Assembly (NCBI RefSeq): GCF_039538365.1
Contig: NZ_BAABCA010000008.1
Span: 124,001 to 188,000, forward strand
DNA: 64,000 nucleotides
Source: Postechiella marina
GTDB lineage: Bacteria > Bacteroidota > Bacteroidia > Flavobacteriales > Flavobacteriaceae
Direction: 5' to 3'
Within the stretch, counting starts at the first letter, position 1. The number at the start of each line of letters is the position of its first letter. Positions 49,765 through 58,409 of the stretch are shown here, in pieces. A program made the position numbers and the translations under genes. The notes below the pieces were generated by a model. It searched no databases, was not told where the DNA came from, and saw nothing but the letters and a program-made list of their open reading frames with translations.

Positions 49765-52755
49765 TTAATACTTTATAAATTTAGCAGCTTGTTTAATATT
49801 GTTGCTAGATTTTATATTAATAATGTATAGACCATTGCTAAATGAAGCCATGTTAATTTTATTAGACTCTAAGTTGCTTTTGTCTAGTATTTCTTGTCCA
49901 AGCGTATTGTAAATTTTTAATGCTTTAATGTCGTTTAAATTTTCAAAATCGTTTAAAATTAAGTTTTTAGTTTTACTGTCGTAATAAATTAAAGCCAATT
50001 TATCTTCGTTATCGTTAGTGTCTAGAGTATTATCTTCTTGAAAAACTATAGAAAATCTATTTTCATACCTTTTATTGCTTAAAATTAAATTTGCTGTACC
50101 CGATTTTAAATTGTGATACACATTGGTTTCATTATCTTTTAAATAAATATTTATATCTACAGGAATGTTTTCCATGTTGTTTATAGAAAACTTATAAAGA
50201 CCTTCATCTGTTGCTTTAATAGTTATAGGTAATTCGTCTTCTATATTAATATTAGGTAATGCTTGAATAAGTAAATTTTCATCGTTAGCAACCCAATAGG
50301 TATCGTTTCTCTTTTCTTCATATAATTTGGCATCGTATCCGTTATCGTATGCTGTAGTAGCATAATCGCTATCGTATCCTAAACCAATAACAGTTTTTAA
50401 CTCATTTGGATCTACAAAAGCGAACCAAACCTTTGGTCTTAGGTCTACTTTGCTAGCAGCTACCTTATTCTTTTTACTTCCAGATTTATAGTAAATAGAC
50501 TCGTTAGCAGATTCTTTTGCAAAAGCTCTTTGCTGGTTATTAAAATTAAGGTTTCCGTCACTTGTAATAGATAAGAAAAAACCTTGACCAACAGCTACAT
50601 TATTGGTAGGTCTAGCTTTAGATGCGCTACCTTGTCCGCTAATTAATCCTGCGCTAGCAGTAGCCTCTAAAGACATCATTAAATTATAAGAGGCGTAACC
50701 ACCTTCGTAATCTGCCAAGTAATGGCTGTTGTTAGACTCAAAATGTTCCCAGAAATATAGAGTGCCATCTATAACAGATAGGTTGTTTCGTATAAACTCA
50801 TCTGCGTTTAAAGCAGAAGGATATGGGTTTCCGGTTAAAATATCGTTACCCGCAGTAACAGTTAAACTGTAATTACCATCGTTTGGTGTGCCTTTAAAAA
50901 CATATTCTTGGCCAGTGCCAGAAGCCCCAGAACCTTTCATGGTGTAACCAATTCCTGGTGCTATATTGCTTGTGGTTGTTAAGCTTTTCCATTGCCAATA
51001 ATCGTCAGATACTCCATTAAATTCGTAAAGCCACCTATTGCTTAAAGTAATAGGAGTTGTGCTTGCATCTGCATTATAACTGCTAGTAAAATTTATAGCA
51101 CCATTGGCATCTTCTAAATTTCCAATTTGCCAAAACCCATTTGTGTTTACTGGCGAACTCCAATAATTATAGTTAAAGTTGTTGGATGTGCCTTGTTGTC
51201 TTTTTCTTAAGTAACCGCTTCCAGAATTAGTGCTAGTATTTGTATGATTTTGTATAAGTTGTGCTTCTCCTAATAAATCGATAATACCGTTAATAACAAC
51301 TTTGTCTTCAACTTCTAGTAAATAGCCATCTTCAACAAATAAAGACGCTCCTGGTTCAACTTCTATTTCTCTAACATGTGCATCGGTATTTAAAACAGCT
51401 GTTGTGCCTGTTTTAACTAGTAATTTTAGGCAAGAATCGAACGTGCTTGGTGCCTCTGAAGATCCAGAACCATTAAAAAAGGTAGATCCATCCCAAACAA
51501 TTTGGTTGGTGTATTTAAGCGTAAAGTAGTCATTGTCATTAAACCTAACGTCATTTACACTAGCGGTTGTGCCAGAAATACTTAAATCGTAAACAGCTCT
51601 TGGTGACGAAAAATCTGAATCGTTATCTAGTACCAATTGTAAAGAACAAAATAGACCTTGTGGAACAGCCATTCTACTTAAATCAAAAGAAACAGACACA
51701 CTGCCTAAATCGTTAGTTTTACTAACACGCCATGTAGAAACTAATTGTTCTTTATAGTTAGTTGTCGTATTTGTATTGGTGTAATCTGGTGTTTTTGTGT
51801 TTTCTCCCCAAAATAAATAATCGCCACTATTAAGGTTGGAAGGCGTATTAATACGAACAACCCCAGAACCTTGAGAGTCTGTATGGCTAGAGCCATCTCT
51901 AGCTTGGCCTATACCAGCTACATTATGATCGAAGTTTCCGTTAGCTGCATCATCTTCATTGTATAAATTATTTGCACTTAAATTAATATTGTATTTAGCC
52001 GATAAATAATTAGACACAATAATTCTTTGCGCCTCATTTATATATGTGTTAAATAAAATAACTTCAGAGAAATCGCCTTGATGTGCTTGGTTTGCTGCAT
52101 AATTACCATTAACTCGATCTTGCTCTGCAGCAAGTGCTAATGTGCCATTTGGTGTTATAGAAGTTCCGTTTTTAAAAGCGTTGGAGTATGCGCTATTGCC
52201 ATTTTGAGACAAGGTTGTGTTACCTCCATTACTTGTCCATCTAAACCCTATAATATTCCAAGCATTAGTATTTGCAGCTATTCCAGATCTTAAATTATTT
52301 CTATCTCTGTACATCGTTACATTACTACTGTTAAATATTAAAAAGTCGTTATTATGAAAAGAAGATGCATAAGATAAAACACCGTCGCTTCTGTCTGCGT
52401 TTCGGTTTACATAAAACCCAGAGATAGCTCTAGTAGGAAAGTTTCTGAAATTTGTTTTAATTAATCGTCTGTTTGTGTTTTCAAAACGTACAACATCATA
52501 ACCATTTAATATGTTTTTTTTAATTATTGGTTGTCTAATGGCATCATTTTGAGATAGATTAGAATCATGACCAGATAAATCAGGCCAATTAGAAAAAGCA
52601 GCATTATCTGCTTCTGTTATAGCGTCTGGGTTTGTCCATAAAACTAGGTTCGAAGATCCGTTTGTTTGTCCAACACCACCAGGACCTGTTTGAGAGTTAA
52701 CATTAAAAAATAAGGTTAAGGAGGCTATAATTAGTAATAATTTAGGGGAGGTCAT
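49765..52755 (-). CDS. Large secreted T9SS protein with LamG-like N-terminus
   Basis: A 996-residue exported protein. The signal peptide (to about residue 21, NVNSQ) is followed by a concanavalin/LamG-like region at about residues 30-260 (LVLWTNPDAITEAD, WPDLSGHDSNLSQND, FSEVILFNTYINEAQRIIVS). A central region follows with NYNYWSSPVNTNGFWQIGNL and GNPYPSALNADEFIRNN, typical of flavobacterial cell-surface proteins. The C-terminal ~75 residues are a type A T9SS signal (LILNDFENLNDIKALKIYNT, GLYIINIKSSNNIKQAAKFI). The likely role is surface adhesion; no enzyme motif is seen. The start ATG is at 52755. Confidence 0.85.
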   Translation of the reverse strand: MTSPKLLLIIASLTLFFNVNSQTGPGGVGQTNGSSNLVLWTNPDAITEADNAAFSNWPDLSGHDSNLSQNDAIRQPIIKKNILNGYDVVRFENTNRRLIKTNFRNFPTRAISGFYVNRNADRSDGVLSYASSFHNNDFLIFNSSNVTMYRDRNNLRSGIAANTNAWNIIGFRWTSNGGNTTLSQNGNSAYSNAFKNGTSITPNGTLALAAEQDRVNGNYAANQAHQGDFSEVILFNTYINEAQRIIVSNYLSAKYNINLSANNLYNEDDAANGNFDHNVAGIGQARDGSSHTDSQGSGVVRINTPSNLNSGDYLFWGENTKTPDYTNTNTTTNYKEQLVSTWRVSKTNDLGSVSVSFDLSRMAVPQGLFCSLQLVLDNDSDFSSPRAVYDLSISGTTASVNDVRFNDNDYFTLKYTNQIVWDGSTFFNGSGSSEAPSTFDSCLKLLVKTGTTAVLNTDAHVREIEVEPGASLFVEDGYLLEVEDKVVINGIIDLLGEAQLIQNHTNTSTNSGSGYLRKRQQGTSNNFNYNYWSSPVNTNGFWQIGNLEDANGAINFTSSYNADASTTPITLSNRWLYEFNGVSDDYWQWKSLTTTSNIAPGIGYTMKGSGASGTGQEYVFKGTPNDGNYSLTVTAGNDILTGNPYPSALNADEFIRNNLSVIDGTLYFWEHFESNNSHYLADYEGGYASYNLMMSLEATASAGLISGQGSASKARPTNNVAVGQGFFLSITSDGNLNFNNQQRAFAKESANESIYYKSGSKKNKVAASKVDLRPKVWFAFVDPNELKTVIGLGYDSDYATTAYDNGYDAKLYEEKRNDTYWVANDENLLIQALPNINIEDELPITIKATDEGLYKFSINNMENIPVDINIYLKDNETNVYHNLKSGTANLILSNKRYENRFSIVFQEDNTLDTNDNEDKLALIYYDSKTKNLILNDFENLNDIKALKIYNTLGQEILDKSNLESNKINMASFSNGLYIINIKSSNNIKQAAKFIKY

Positions 52756-53050
52756 ATTTTTTTAATTTTAGGGAGTGCTATAATACTTATCTTACTTTTT
52801 AGACACAAAAGCTAAGGAAAAGTCACAATTGTATAGTGTAATAGTTTTGATTTTGAGAGGTTTATATGTAAAAACATTTTGTAGAAAGAGAGAGTTAGAG
52901 CTTACTTTAAGTTTTTTTTTATGTTAATTTTCTCTAAAAAAAAGTAATTTGTCCTTTTTTTTAGTAATTTTAAGCGTTAATAAAAAAACTTTTTGCTTAT
53001 ACTACAAATCTACTTTTTTATTTTAATAAACCAAACCCTATAATAATATT

Positions 53051-53248
53051 ATGGCAAGAGCAATGCTTGAGTATACAAAAACTGTACTTAATAAAGTTAG
53101 TTTTGATACGTCACTGTTCTGCAAAGAAGTGCAAAAGGCAATAAGTCGATTATTACCTTACGAGATAGAAGAACTTAAAATATTTATTCTAACTCTAGTA
53201 CAGCAGAAACCCGAATTAAATCAATGTTTAATTTATTTAAAGGAATAA
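53051..53248 (+). CDS. Conserved small flavobacterial protein, unknown function
   Basis: A 65-residue soluble helical protein (ARAMLEYTKTVLNKVSFDTS, then LFCKEVQKAISRLLPYEIEE and LKIFILTLVQQKPEL). I recognise it only as a small family conserved in this group, where the LLPYEIEELK stretch is the strongest part. It stands alone between a T9SS gene and the copper-type cluster, with its own strong terminator 2 bases after the stop. The 295-base gap upstream (52756-53050) is AT-rich and likely holds promoters for both flanking genes. High constitutive expression would fit, but that is inference. Confidence 0.7.
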   Translation: MARAMLEYTKTVLNKVSFDTSLFCKEVQKAISRLLPYEIEELKIFILTLVQQKPELNQCLIYLKE

Positions 53249-53250
53249 CC

Positions 53251-53284
53251 AAAACGAGCAACCCAAAGGTTGCTCGTTTTTTAT
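53251..53284 (+). terminator. Terminator of the small conserved gene
   Basis: AAAACGAGCAACC (53251-53263) pairs with GGTTGCTCGTTTT (53268-53280) around a 4-base loop and ends in a T run. This is a strong intrinsic terminator. Confidence 0.9.
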
Positions 53285-53383
53285 AAAGGACTAGAAAACA
53301 ATATTATTATAGTTTTAAATTCTGAATTATGGGCGTTTTTATTTATTAAGTTCTCTATATTTACAATTATTTTATAAATACTG

Positions 53384-53761
53384 TTGAGAAACTTTTTTTT
53401 AGTCATATTATTTCTTGCCTTTGCGGTAAAACCCTTGTATAATCTTTGTTATTTGGCATATTACCAAATTAATATAGATTATATAACACAGAATTTTTGC
53501 GAAAATAAAGACAAGATAGAGCTTGCCTGTAATGGAAAATGTCATTTGTCTAAGCAACTTCAAGCAGAAACCACATCCAACAACAATTCTAAAACGATTC
53601 AAATATTCACAGAGTATTTTTTTCCTGTATTCTATCAGAACAATTCAGAATTCAAATTAAAGCAACAATTACTTCAATTAAATAAAAATGTAAAGTCTGT
53701 TTATAACAAACGATATGCATTTAATTATAATTCTTTTCATTTTAGACCTCCCATTGTATAG
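53384..53761 (+). CDS. Small exported Cys/His protein beside the MbnP/MbnH genes
   Basis: A 125-residue protein. It has a hydrophobic N-terminus (RNFFLVILFLAFAVKPLYNL) and a membrane-proximal segment with FCENKDKIELACNGKCHL. This gives the pattern C-x9-C-N-G-K-C-H, a likely metal- or redox-binding site. Similar small proteins with CxGKCHL motifs occur near copper-related genes in Bacteroidota, from memory and unchecked. The frame has only non-ATG starts: a TTG at 53384, CTG at 53381 or ATA at 53378, with a stop at 53375. It precedes the MbnP-like gene by 136 bases. Confidence 0.6.
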   Translation: MRNFFLVILFLAFAVKPLYNLCYLAYYQINIDYITQNFCENKDKIELACNGKCHLSKQLQAETTSNNNSKTIQIFTEYFFPVFYQNNSEFKLKQQLLQLNKNVKSVYNKRYAFNYNSFHFRPPIV

Positions 53762-53842
53762 TAGATTTTCTATATAAATAGTGGCAAAACTTTGCCAATT
53801 AGCATCAAAATCAATAAACAAATTAACATTCATATTTTTAAA

Positions 53843-53855
53843 TGTGGTGACCACA
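53843..53855. promoter_or_regulatory. 13-base palindrome upstream of the MbnP-like gene
   Basis: TGTGGTGACCACA is a 6+6 inverted repeat around one base, GC-rich in an AT-rich gap, 43 bases before the MbnP-like ATG. A second dyad, TGGCAAA/TTTGCCA, lies at 53781-53796. Either may be a metal-regulator operator; no regulator gene is adjacent. Confidence 0.4.
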
Positions 53856-53897
53856 GTTTTGTGCGTGCCTCTATGAGTGTGTTCAATAAAAAATAAA

Positions 53898-54695
53898 ATG
53901 AAAATTGTAAAATTAACTTTAGCCTTATTATTAAGTATTTCAATAGTATCTTGTTCGTCTGATAATGACGATGATGTAGATTTAACAGGTCAAACCGGTA
54001 GCGTTGTTTTAAAATTTGATAATAGTGTAGGCGACTTAGACTTTGCTTTTAATACGTCTTTTGATAGAGCAAATGGAGAATCTTTTAAACTAGAAACTTT
54101 AAAATACATTGTTAGTAATGTACGTGTAAAAGATAGTGAGGGTAATATATTTATGTACCCAACTGCATCAAATGTTTTTATAATAAATGAAGCAAAGAGT
54201 AATAATGCTGGCGAAATTTGGGTTACTCTAGATGGTATTGATGCAGCAGATTATACAGAGATAACTTTTGGTATTGGTATAGACCAAGAGCGTTATGCAT
54301 TAGGAGCAGATGGACAAGGAGATTTTTTAGCAGAAGCTGAAGCAGAAGGTATGTTATGGTCTTGGGCAACAGGTTTTAAATTTATGAGATTTGACGGTAC
54401 TTACTCTTCAAGTACAGTTACAGATGAAGGACTAAATATGCATATGGGAAGCGTTGGTTCTTCGCTAGATAATTATAAAGAAGTAACTTTAACGTTTCCA
54501 AATACCATACTAGTTAGAGAAGATAAAACACCAGAAGTGCATATTAAAGCAGATATTGCTGAGGCTTTTGATGGTGTAACTGCAGTTAATTTTGACGATG
54601 GTTATAATCAAGTACATGTAGACGAAACAGAAACAGGAGTTATTGCTACAAATTTAACGGGCATGTTTATGGTACACCATGTGCATAACAATTAA
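53898..54695 (+). CDS. MbnP-family copper-associated lipoprotein
   Basis: A 265-residue lipoprotein (lipobox SIVSC, Cys19, then SSDNDDD). The MbnP-type core is GSVVLKFDNSVGDLDF, FKLETLKYIVSNVRV and the hallmark GMLWSWATGFKFMRFDG with Trp154 and Trp156, plus NMHMGS with His182. In characterised MbnP proteins a Trp is oxidised to kynurenine by the partner MbnH to create a Cu(I) site; the same pairing is present here. GTG at 53877 is in frame, but the ATG at 53898 begins the signal peptide. The MbnH-like gene starts 86 bases downstream. Confidence 0.8.
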   Translation: MKIVKLTLALLLSISIVSCSSDNDDDVDLTGQTGSVVLKFDNSVGDLDFAFNTSFDRANGESFKLETLKYIVSNVRVKDSEGNIFMYPTASNVFIINEAKSNNAGEIWVTLDGIDAADYTEITFGIGIDQERYALGADGQGDFLAEAEAEGMLWSWATGFKFMRFDGTYSSSTVTDEGLNMHMGSVGSSLDNYKEVTLTFPNTILVREDKTPEVHIKADIAEAFDGVTAVNFDDGYNQVHVDETETGVIATNLTGMFMVHHVHNN

Positions 54696-54781
54696 TACAA
54701 TTTAATAAAACAGCTTAAAAGTAGCACCTTGTTAATGGCTTATACTTTTTTGGCTGTTTTTGATATTTATATCAATTTTAA

Positions 54782-55825
54782 ATGAAAAATATATTTTTTT
54801 TATTTTTTGCAATCAGTTTTATCTCATGTTCTAATTCTTCCGAAGATGAACTTTATACTCCAATCCCGCTAGAGGTTAATGTACCTTCTAATTTTCCAGA
54901 AATGGTTTATAATTTAGATAATAATCCTGTTACAGAAGCAGGTTTCGAGTTAGGAAAAGCCCTTTTTTACGAGGGTAAATTATCTGCTAATAATGCTATA
55001 CCATGTGCCTTTTGCCACGAACAAGCATTTGCTTTTACGCACCACGAACATACTGTTAGCCATGGGCTAGATGGCGGTATTGGTACACGTAATGCACAGC
55101 CTATGCAAAATTTAGCATATCAATCAGAATTTATGTGGGATGGTGCAGCAACACATCTCGATTTTCAACCTATTATTCCTTTAACTAGTGAGGTAGAAAT
55201 GGGAGAGACGCTTAGTAATGTTATTACTAAATTAAGCGAAACCGACTATTATAAAAAACAGTTTGCTAAAGCTTTTGAAAACGGAGCGATTAATAGTGAA
55301 AACATGTTAAAAGCGCTTTCTCAATTTATGGTAATGATGGTGTCTTCGAATTCTAAATACGATAAATATGTGCGAAATGAAGACGGAGTGACGCTAACAG
55401 ATATAGAGCTAGATGGTTTAACAACCTTTAATCAAAAATGTGCTTCTTGTCATGCAACCGATTTATTTACAGACCAAAGTTATAGAAACAACGGTTTGTC
55501 TATAAACCCTAAGTTTAACGATAAAGGCAGGTTTAATATATTCGAAAACCCAGAAGATTTATACAAGTTTAAGGTGCCTAGTTTAAGAAATATCGAAAAA
55601 TCGAATCCTTATATGCATGATGGCAGAGTAGCAACACTCGAGGCAGTTTTAGATTTTTACGATTCTGGTATGGTAGATAATGGTAATGTAGATCCGGTTT
55701 TTAGAAGAGACGACGGAACTTTAGGTATTACGCTATCAGACTACGAAAAAGAAAGTATTATAGCTTTATTAAAAACATTAACGGATAATGAATTTTTAAA
55801 CGATGAAAGGTTTGCAGAGTTTTAA
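54782..55825 (+). CDS. MbnH-like di-haem cytochrome c peroxidase family protein
   Basis: A 347-residue lipoprotein (lipobox FISC, Cys16) of the bacterial di-haem cytochrome c peroxidase/MauG superfamily. Two haem c motifs are present: CAFCH (Cys75, Cys78, His79) and CASCH (Cys220, Cys223, His224). The conserved sequence SHGLDGGIGTRNAQPMQNLA, then LPSLRNIEKSNPYMHDG-like (VPSLRNIEKSNPYMHDGRVA), matches the MbnH/MauG group. It would be located at the periplasmic face and oxidise the MbnP-like partner. Cytochrome c maturation genes are not in the window. Its 3' end overlaps the next gene by 23 bases. Confidence 0.85.
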   Translation: MKNIFFLFFAISFISCSNSSEDELYTPIPLEVNVPSNFPEMVYNLDNNPVTEAGFELGKALFYEGKLSANNAIPCAFCHEQAFAFTHHEHTVSHGLDGGIGTRNAQPMQNLAYQSEFMWDGAATHLDFQPIIPLTSEVEMGETLSNVITKLSETDYYKKQFAKAFENGAINSENMLKALSQFMVMMVSSNSKYDKYVRNEDGVTLTDIELDGLTTFNQKCASCHATDLFTDQSYRNNGLSINPKFNDKGRFNIFENPEDLYKFKVPSLRNIEKSNPYMHDGRVATLEAVLDFYDSGMVDNGNVDPVFRRDDGTLGITLSDYEKESIIALLKTLTDNEFLNDERFAEF

Positions 55826-56804
55826 AAAAAGTGCCTTGTTGGTAATAATTTTGGTTTTACCATTGTTAACGACTAATGCTCACGAAAAGCATAAATTATG
55901 CGATTTAGGCATACACCACAAAGATCCTTATAGCGTAATGTGCGATTTATGTGGCTGCTCTACCAGTAGTGGAAGTTTTGGCTTTGGAACGTTGAGTAAT
56001 GCTAATTTTATTGGTTTGCGTTACATTTATCAAAACTTTGAATCTAAAGATGGTATTTTTGCCAATTCTCCAGTAAGTAAAGAAACCTTTAACACTTATC
56101 AATTATGGGCGCAATTACCTATAAACGAGTCGTTTTATGTTAGTGCGAATTTACCTTATCAAGATTTAAAACGAAAGCGGGAACAAACTACAGAGCATTT
56201 AAAAGGTGTAGGAGACGCTAGTGTAATAGGTTGGTATAAATTACAGTTTTATAAAAAAGAAAAAGATTCTTTAACGTATAATTTAAAACGCGAACCATCT
56301 GGACATTCTTTACAGTTTGGTATTGGAGCCAAATTACCTACCGGCGAATTTGAAGAGGCTTTAACAAATAATGTAAATCCAGGTTTTCAGGTGGGTACCG
56401 GTAGTTTTGATGGTGTTTTTTCTATGGGATATAATTACGGAACTAATAAGTTTGGCGTAAATACTTTAATAACGTATTATGTAAAAGGGGAAAATAAAAA
56501 TGATTATCAATTTGGTAATCAGTTTAGCTATTCTGCTAATTTTTTTACTTCGTTTTCTAGAGAAAAATACAATATAATGCCATTTGTAGGCATATCTGGC
56601 GATACTTACAATAGTATTAAGCAATATGGAGAAACACTAGCAGATACAGACGGAAACATTCTTAATAGCACCATTGGGTCTGAGTTGGCTTTAGAAAAAT
56701 TTATTTTTGGTATTAATTATACACTGCCAATTTCTCAAGATTTATTTGGAGGTAATGTGGAGTCTAAAAATAGATTATCACTTTATGTAAATTTTGCTCT
56801 GTAA
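55803..56804 (+). CDS. Outer-membrane beta-barrel-like protein with CxxCGC motif
   Basis: A 333-residue exported protein (signal peptide to about residue 26, ending LLTTNA). The mature N-terminus is Cys/His-rich: HEKHKLCDLGIHH, then MCDLCGCSTSSGS, a likely metal-binding site. The rest is a beta-barrel pattern of alternating aromatic strands (GLRYIYQNFESK, ESFYVSANLPYQDL, SLQFGIGAKLPTGEF, FGGNVESKNRLSLYVNFAL) ending in a hydrophobic C-terminal strand. It resembles outer-membrane transporter/channel proteins. It overlaps the MbnH-like gene by 23 bases, so it belongs to the same operon. A copper path across the outer membrane is inference. Confidence 0.75.
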   Translation: MKGLQSFKKSALLVIILVLPLLTTNAHEKHKLCDLGIHHKDPYSVMCDLCGCSTSSGSFGFGTLSNANFIGLRYIYQNFESKDGIFANSPVSKETFNTYQLWAQLPINESFYVSANLPYQDLKRKREQTTEHLKGVGDASVIGWYKLQFYKKEKDSLTYNLKREPSGHSLQFGIGAKLPTGEFEEALTNNVNPGFQVGTGSFDGVFSMGYNYGTNKFGVNTLITYYVKGENKNDYQFGNQFSYSANFFTSFSREKYNIMPFVGISGDTYNSIKQYGETLADTDGNILNSTIGSELALEKFIFGINYTLPISQDLFGGNVESKNRLSLYVNFAL

Positions 56805-56860
56805 TAAGAAGCAAAATTTACATAAAAACGATAATTATATCTGTTGTTTTAAAATGAATT

Positions 56861-57799
56861 TTATTTAGGCAACGGACTAATAATTTTTACATTCTGAAAA
56901 GCAATGGCACCTCTTATAATACCAGAAATTATACCTTGCATAGCCTCTATAATTTGCATTTTAAGTTCGCTTTTGTTGTAAATAATACTTACTTCTCGTG
57001 CAGGACTAGGCTCTGTAAAGTAGTGTAAATTCTTTTTTGCTTTATCGTTTAAGTCTAGAGTATGTAAATACGGTAGTAGTGTCATACCTAAACCTTCGTC
57101 AGATAGTTTTATTAAAGTTTCTATACTTCCGCTTTCTAATTGAAAAGAGTCGTCTGTATGCGATTTAAATACCTTACATAGGTTAATAATACCGTCTCTA
57201 AAACAATGCCCGTCTTCGAGCAAAAGCATATCGTCTATTTCTAAGTCGCTAACTTCAATATTTTGTTTTTTACTTAACCTATGGCTTTCTGGAATGTAAG
57301 CTACAAATGGTTCAAAGTATAAAACACGCTCTTTTATATTTTCGTTCTCTAGTGGTGTAGCAGCAATAGCAGCATCTAAATGTCCTTCGCTTAGTCTTTT
57401 TATAATTTCTTCGGTGGTTAACTCTTCTATTTTTAGTTTTATTTTAGGGTATTTCTTTATAAATGCTTTTAAAAACATAGGTAATAATGTTGGCATTACC
57501 GTTGGAATTATACCTAATTTAAACTCGCCACCAATAAAACCTTTTTGTTGGTCTACAATGTCTTGAATTCTATTCGATTCGTTTACAATGTTTTTTGCTT
57601 GAGTAACTATTTTTTTACCAACATCTGTAAGCTCAATAGGTTTTTTACTTCTATCAAAAATTTGAATGTCTAACTGGTCTTCTAATTTCTGAATTTGCAT
57701 ACTTAACGTAGGCTGGGTTACAAAACATTTCTCTGCTGCTTTAGTAAAGTTTTGGTTTTCGGCAACAGCTAAAACGTAGTATAGTTGTGTAATAGTCAT
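56861..57799 (-). CDS. oxyR: LysR-type peroxide sensor OxyR
   Basis: A 312-residue LysR regulator. The N-terminal helix-turn-helix reads ITQLYYVLAVAENQNFTKAA, EKCFVTQPTLSMQIQKLE. The regulatory domain has the OxyR redox segment EDGHCFRDGIINLCK, with cysteines exactly at residues 199 and 208 as in Escherichia coli OxyR. This makes OxyR, rather than another LysR protein, the strong call. The frame runs to a TTG at 57808, but the ATG at 57799 starts the standard MTITQLYYV. It is divergent from dps, with two matching LysR boxes in between. Confidence 0.93.
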   Translation of the reverse strand: MTITQLYYVLAVAENQNFTKAAEKCFVTQPTLSMQIQKLEDQLDIQIFDRSKKPIELTDVGKKIVTQAKNIVNESNRIQDIVDQQKGFIGGEFKLGIIPTVMPTLLPMFLKAFIKKYPKIKLKIEELTTEEIIKRLSEGHLDAAIAATPLENENIKERVLYFEPFVAYIPESHRLSKKQNIEVSDLEIDDMLLLEDGHCFRDGIINLCKVFKSHTDDSFQLESGSIETLIKLSDEGLGMTLLPYLHTLDLNDKAKKNLHYFTEPSPAREVSIIYNKSELKMQIIEAMQGIISGIIRGAIAFQNVKIISPLPK

Positions 57800-57801
57800 G
57801 G

Positions 57802-57850
57802 TTATCAATTTTGGTTATAAAAATATAAAAACTATCAATAAAACTTATAA
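57802..57850. promoter_or_regulatory. Paired LysR-type (OxyR) boxes between oxyR and dps
   Basis: Two sites fit the T-N11-A LysR rule: TTAT-N11-ATAA at 57802-57820 and CTAT-N11-ATAA at 57832-57850. They share TATCAAT and TTATAA at matching positions, 30 bases apart. The first abuts the oxyR ATG (autorepression); the second is placed to activate dps. Confidence 0.6.
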
Positions 57851-57872
57851 TAAAAAAGCCTTTTTTATCAAC

Positions 57873-57880
57873 TAATTTTG
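57873..57880 (+). promoter_or_regulatory. Putative dps promoter -7 box
   Basis: TAATTTTG matches TAnnTTTG, 25 bases before the dps ATG. There is no -33 TTG, which suits an OxyR-activated promoter with the second LysR box just upstream. Confidence 0.5.
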
Positions 57881-57905
57881 TGGTGTACAAAAAAAACATA
57901 TAGAG

Positions 57906-58385
57906 ATGAAACTAAATACAATAGGTTTAGAGACTACAAAAACAAAAGAATTAGCAGAAGATTTAAATCATTTATTAGCTAACTTTCAGATATATTACCA
58001 GAATTTAAGAGGCATACATTGGAATATTAAAGGAAAGCGTTTTTTCGATTTGCATGTAAAGTTTGAAGAGTTATATACCGATGCAAATTTAAAAGTAGAT
58101 GAGATTGCCGAGCGTATTTTAACATTAGGCGATACACCCTTACATACTTTTGAAGATTATACAGCAAAAGCAGAGGTGCCTGTAGGAAAAAATATTTCGC
58201 AAGACGATAAGGCTGTTAGGTTAATTGTGGATTCTTTAGCACAACTTTTAAAATTAGAAAGAGTTTTATTAGAAAAAGCAGGAGATGCAGGAGATGAAGG
58301 GACTTTAGCTATGATAAGCGGGTTTATTAGTGAGCAAGAAAAAACAGTTTGGATGATGAAAGCTTGGTTAGACGAAACAGTTTAA
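57906..58385 (+). CDS. dps: Dps-family DNA-protecting ferritin
   Basis: A 159-residue four-helix protein that forms dodecamers, oxidises and stores iron, and protects DNA from peroxide. The intersubunit ferroxidase residues are complete and correctly spaced: His38 and Trp39 in RGIHWNIKG, then Asp65 and Glu69 in LKVDEIAERIL. GDTPLHTFEDY and the C-terminal EKTVWMMKAWLDE also match. It is divergent from oxyR and preceded by a likely OxyR site. A clear terminator follows. Expression is probably peroxide-inducible. Confidence 0.95.
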   Translation: MKLNTIGLETTKTKELAEDLNHLLANFQIYYQNLRGIHWNIKGKRFFDLHVKFEELYTDANLKVDEIAERILTLGDTPLHTFEDYTAKAEVPVGKNISQDDKAVRLIVDSLAQLLKLERVLLEKAGDAGDEGTLAMISGFISEQEKTVWMMKAWLDETV

Positions 58386-58409
58386 TATGGTTGATTAATA
58401 GTTGGAAAG

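Noticed and set aside
54782..55825. Frameshift between the di-haem protein and the following gene
   Set aside because: The 23-base overlap joins two complete proteins: the first ends after a conserved C-terminus, the second starts with its own signal peptide.
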